Shown: in pieces, positions 20,154-22,198 of the stretch
Layout of the letters: each line of letters opens with the position of its first letter
Numbering within the stretch: the stretch's first letter is position 1
Assembly: GCA_005877855.1 (NCBI GenBank)
Contig: VBOF01000248.1
Location: 1 to 22,198 of the forward strand
DNA: 22,198 nucleotides
Source of the DNA: Nitrospirota bacterium
Lineage (GTDB): Bacteria; Nitrospirota; Nitrospiria; Nitrospirales; NS-4
Direction: 5' to 3'
Position numbers and translations under genes: made by a program
The notes under the pieces: model-generated
Told to the model about the DNA's origin: nothing
The model's database searches: none
What the model saw: only the letters and a program-made list of their open reading frames with translations

Positions 20154-21383
20154 TCAGAACCCGCCTCCCAGCACCTGGACGTTCACGACGTCGCCGGGCT
20201 TGAGCTTTTCCACCTCCACCGGCACGTCAATGAGGCCGTTGGCCTTGACCATCGAGGTCAGGATGCCGGAGCCCTGGCTCCCGGTCGTCCGCACCATGAG
20301 CATGCCGTTTTCCATCCAGAGGATGCCGCGGAGGAAGTGCCGCCGATCCGGCCGCTTCGAGAACTTCTCCTGAAACAGCGCCTGGACGACCGGCCGGCTT
20401 AGCACCTGGCTGCCGCACATCTTGAGGATGGCCGGGCGCACGAGCTGCTCGAAGGTGACCATCGAGGAGACAGGATTGCCCGGCAGGCCAAAGGCCAGGG
20501 TCTTGCCGATGTTGCCGAAGGCCACGGGTTGGCCGGGCCGGATCGCCAGCTTCCAGAAGTTCATCTCGCCGCCGAGTTCCTGGAAGACCGGCTTCGTGAA
20601 ATCGTAGTCGCCCATCGAGACGCCGCCGGACAGCACCAGGAAGTCGGCGTTCAGGCCTTCCCGGATCTTCCGCTTCAAGTGATCGGGGTTGTCCTTCGCG
20701 ATACCCAGGAGGATCGGAAGGCCGCCCGCCTCTTTGACCTGCGCGGCGATCGCGTAGCTGTTCGAGTTGACGATCTTCTCCTCGTTGAAGCGCTCGTCGA
20801 GGTCGGCCAGTTCATCCCCTGTCGAGAGGATCGACACCCGCGGACGCTGGTAGACGAAGATGAACGACTTGGCCAGGATGGCCAACATGCCGGCTTCGGC
20901 CGGGCGGATGGCCTTGCCTTTCGGAATGATGCAGTCGCCTTTTCGAACGTCCTCCCCCTGCAGCCGGATATTAGCACCCTTCTTTTCTTCCTTGAAAACC
21001 TTGACGGTCGTCGGCGTATTCTCGGTGTCCTCCACCTTGAGAACCGTGTCGGCCCCTTTGGGGATGGGCGCGCCGGTCATGATCCGGATCGCCTCGCCCT
21101 GGCCGACCGTCTTTGCCGGAAACTTCCCCGCCGGCACGTCCTCGATGACCTTGAGCACAGTGGGCGTCGTGATGGCGTGCGCCTGCTGGATGTCCTCATA
21201 GCGCACGGCGAACCCGTCCATCGCCGAGTTGTCCCAGGGCGGGTTGTCCCGCTCGGCGATGATGTCCTCGGCCAGGACGCGTCCCAGCGCGTCAAGCAGG
21301 CCAATCTTCTCGACGCCCAGGACGGGCACAGTGTCCAGGACGACCTTCAGCGCGTCTTCTAAGCGGGTGAGGCTTTCTTTCAT
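20154..21383 (-). CDS. moeA: Molybdopterin molybdenumtransferase
   Basis: 409 residues, full length. MoeA inserts molybdate into adenylated molybdopterin. Visible motifs are NPPWDNSAMDGFAV (about 47-60), IRIMTGAPIPKGAD (about 98-111), STGDEL near 192, SGGVSMGDYD near 256 and GLPGNPVSS near 302. The C-terminal domain IV follows (RRHFLRG through VNVQVLGGGF). All family landmarks are intact. The start overlaps the mrp stop by 4 nt (ATGA), so mrp, moeA and mobB are translationally coupled or nearly so. Confidence 0.95.
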   Translation of the reverse strand: MKESLTRLEDALKVVLDTVPVLGVEKIGLLDALGRVLAEDIIAERDNPPWDNSAMDGFAVRYEDIQQAHAITTPTVLKVIEDVPAGKFPAKTVGQGEAIRIMTGAPIPKGADTVLKVEDTENTPTTVKVFKEEKKGANIRLQGEDVRKGDCIIPKGKAIRPAEAGMLAILAKSFIFVYQRPRVSILSTGDELADLDERFNEEKIVNSNSYAIAAQVKEAGGLPILLGIAKDNPDHLKRKIREGLNADFLVLSGGVSMGDYDFTKPVFQELGGEMNFWKLAIRPGQPVAFGNIGKTLAFGLPGNPVSSMVTFEQLVRPAILKMCGSQVLSRPVVQALFQEKFSKRPDRRHFLRGILWMENGMLMVRTTGSQGSGILTSMVKANGLIDVPVEVEKLKPGDVVNVQVLGGGF

Positions 21384-22198
21384 TGCTTGATCGGGGAAAA
21401 GCCGGGCTTGTTCTTGGGCGGCGCCACGGGCCCGGACCGCTTGCGGACGAAGTCTTCCACCTTCTGGGCGAGCTCATGGAATGCCGCCGCCGTATCGGTG
21501 TCCGAGCAGAACATGGCATAGGGCTCGCCGGCGTCGCATTGCACGGCGACATCCGGGTCGAGCGGGATGCGCCCCAGGAACGGCACGGCCATCTCGAGGG
21601 CCGCCGCCTCGCCGCCGCCCTTCTTGAACACCTCGATCTCCTTGTGGCAGTGCGGGCAGGTCATCCCGCTCATGTTCTCCACGATGCCGATGACCGGGAA
21701 CTCGCTGTCCTTGACGAAGTTGACCGACTTGCGCGAGTCCAGCAGCGCGACTTCCTGAGGCGTCGTGACGATGATGCAGCCAGTCACGTCGCCGATGAGG
21801 TCCATCGTGGTCACCGACTCGTTGCCGGTGCCCGGCGGAAGGTCCACCAGGAGATAATCCAGCTCCTGCCACTCCACCCCGCCGATGAGCTGGTTGATGA
21901 ACTCGTACTTGTAGGCGTCGCGCCAGACGATCGGGTCGTCGGAACTCTGGAGCAGGAAGGCCATAGAGGCCACCTTGATGTTGTATGCCTGGAACGGGAT
22001 GATGCCGCCCGTCGCGCTGATCTTCAGCTTCTGCCCCTCCCCGCCGACCATCTTGGGGATGTTGGGCCCGTGGATGTCCATGTCCACGACGCCGACTTCC
22101 TTGCCCAGGAGCGCCAGGCTCACGGCCAGGTTCGTCGTGACGGTACTCTTGCCGACCCCTCCCTTGTTGCTCATGACCAGGATCTTGTTGCGGATGAC
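21380..22198 (-). CDS. mrp: Mrp/NBP35-family Fe-S cluster carrier ATPase, 5' end beyond right edge
   Basis: 272 residues are visible; the frame stays open to the window edge, with VIRNKILV before the conserved MSNKGGVGKST, so the true start lies outside. Landmarks are the deviant Walker A (KGGVGKST), DMDIHGPNIPKM, LLVDLPPGTG and the CxxC motif CPHC in NMSGMTCPHCHKEIEVF, which binds a bridging Fe-S cluster in the dimer. Homologues deliver Fe-S clusters to target proteins. Heading an operon with moeA, mobB and a multiheme cytochrome, it may serve a Mo/Fe-S respiratory enzyme, though Mrp is also general housekeeping. Confidence 0.9.
   Translation of the reverse strand, partial: VIRNKILVMSNKGGVGKSTVTTNLAVSLALLGKEVGVVDMDIHGPNIPKMVGGEGQKLKISATGGIIPFQAYNIKVASMAFLLQSSDDPIVWRDAYKYEFINQLIGGVEWQELDYLLVDLPPGTGNESVTTMDLIGDVTGCIIVTTPQEVALLDSRKSVNFVKDSEFPVIGIVENMSGMTCPHCHKEIEVFKKGGGEAAALEMAVPFLGRIPLDPDVAVQCDAGEPYAMFCSDTDTAAAFHELAQKVEDFVRKRSGPVAPPKNKPGFSPIKQ

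Noticed and set aside
1..22198. CRISPR arrays, tRNA or rRNA genes, phage or transposase genes
   Set aside because: Reading both strands, I saw no regularly spaced direct repeats, no tRNA-like cloverleaf, no rRNA segments, and no transposase or integrase motifs.

Overview
This is a GC-rich bacterial chromosome segment made almost entirely of housekeeping and metabolic genes. It has tight operons, no phage or transposase genes, and several short palindromic repeats. LL-diaminopimelate aminotransferase, a quinol-dehydrogenase-like multiheme cytochrome c beside Mo-cofactor genes, and dispersed palindromes that also sit inside coding regions would fit Nitrospirota (Nitrospira-like) or a related environmental phylum. 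That placement is inference with low confidence.

Layout. 1-1078 (-): 3' truncated dapL. 1214-2509 (+): lipoprotein alpha/beta hydrolase. 2559-3916 (-): two overlapping genes, an unknown protein and a secreted beta-helix protein. 3973-6831 (+): coaE, trxB, then a large inverted repeat and thiI. 6840-7388 (-): an AT-richer orphan lipoprotein. 7469-7627: copy A of a modular dispersed repeat. 7633-9197 (-): a PolX gene broken by an internal deletion and frameshift, with a dead polymerase site but an intact PHP site. 9318-12650 (+): four genes joined by 4-nt overlaps (Cys-rich exported protein, queG, RNase Z-like protein, NAD-dependent epimerase). 12791-13204 (+): ACT-domain protein with a structured leader. 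13234-15528 (-) mutS2 and 15571-17073 (+) rqcH/NFACT diverge from a shared 42-bp promoter region. 17078-17352: repeat copy B. 17358-22198 (-): an operon read from the right edge, mrp, moeA, mobB, hexaheme cytochrome c, ABC ATPase, ABC-2 permease.

How the genes work together. CoaE and TrxB serve CoA synthesis and redox balance. ThiI, QueG and the RNase Z homologue act on tRNA. RqcH and MutS2 are both tied to rescue of stalled or collided ribosomes in Firmicutes, so their divergent pairing is functionally suggestive. The right-hand operon joins Fe-S carrier (Mrp), molybdopterin (MoeA, MobB) and quinol-to-periplasm electron transfer (hexaheme c). This suggests support of a molybdoenzyme respiratory chain encoded outside the window.

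The most notable non-genic signals are: (i) a family of GTAGGGGC...GCCCCTAC palindromes, two of them in frame inside mutS2 and rqcH; (ii) a modular repeat that starts exactly 5 nt after the stop codon of two unrelated genes; and (iii) a recurring -10 box 5-6 nt before the ATG at five genes, the signature of leaderless transcription.
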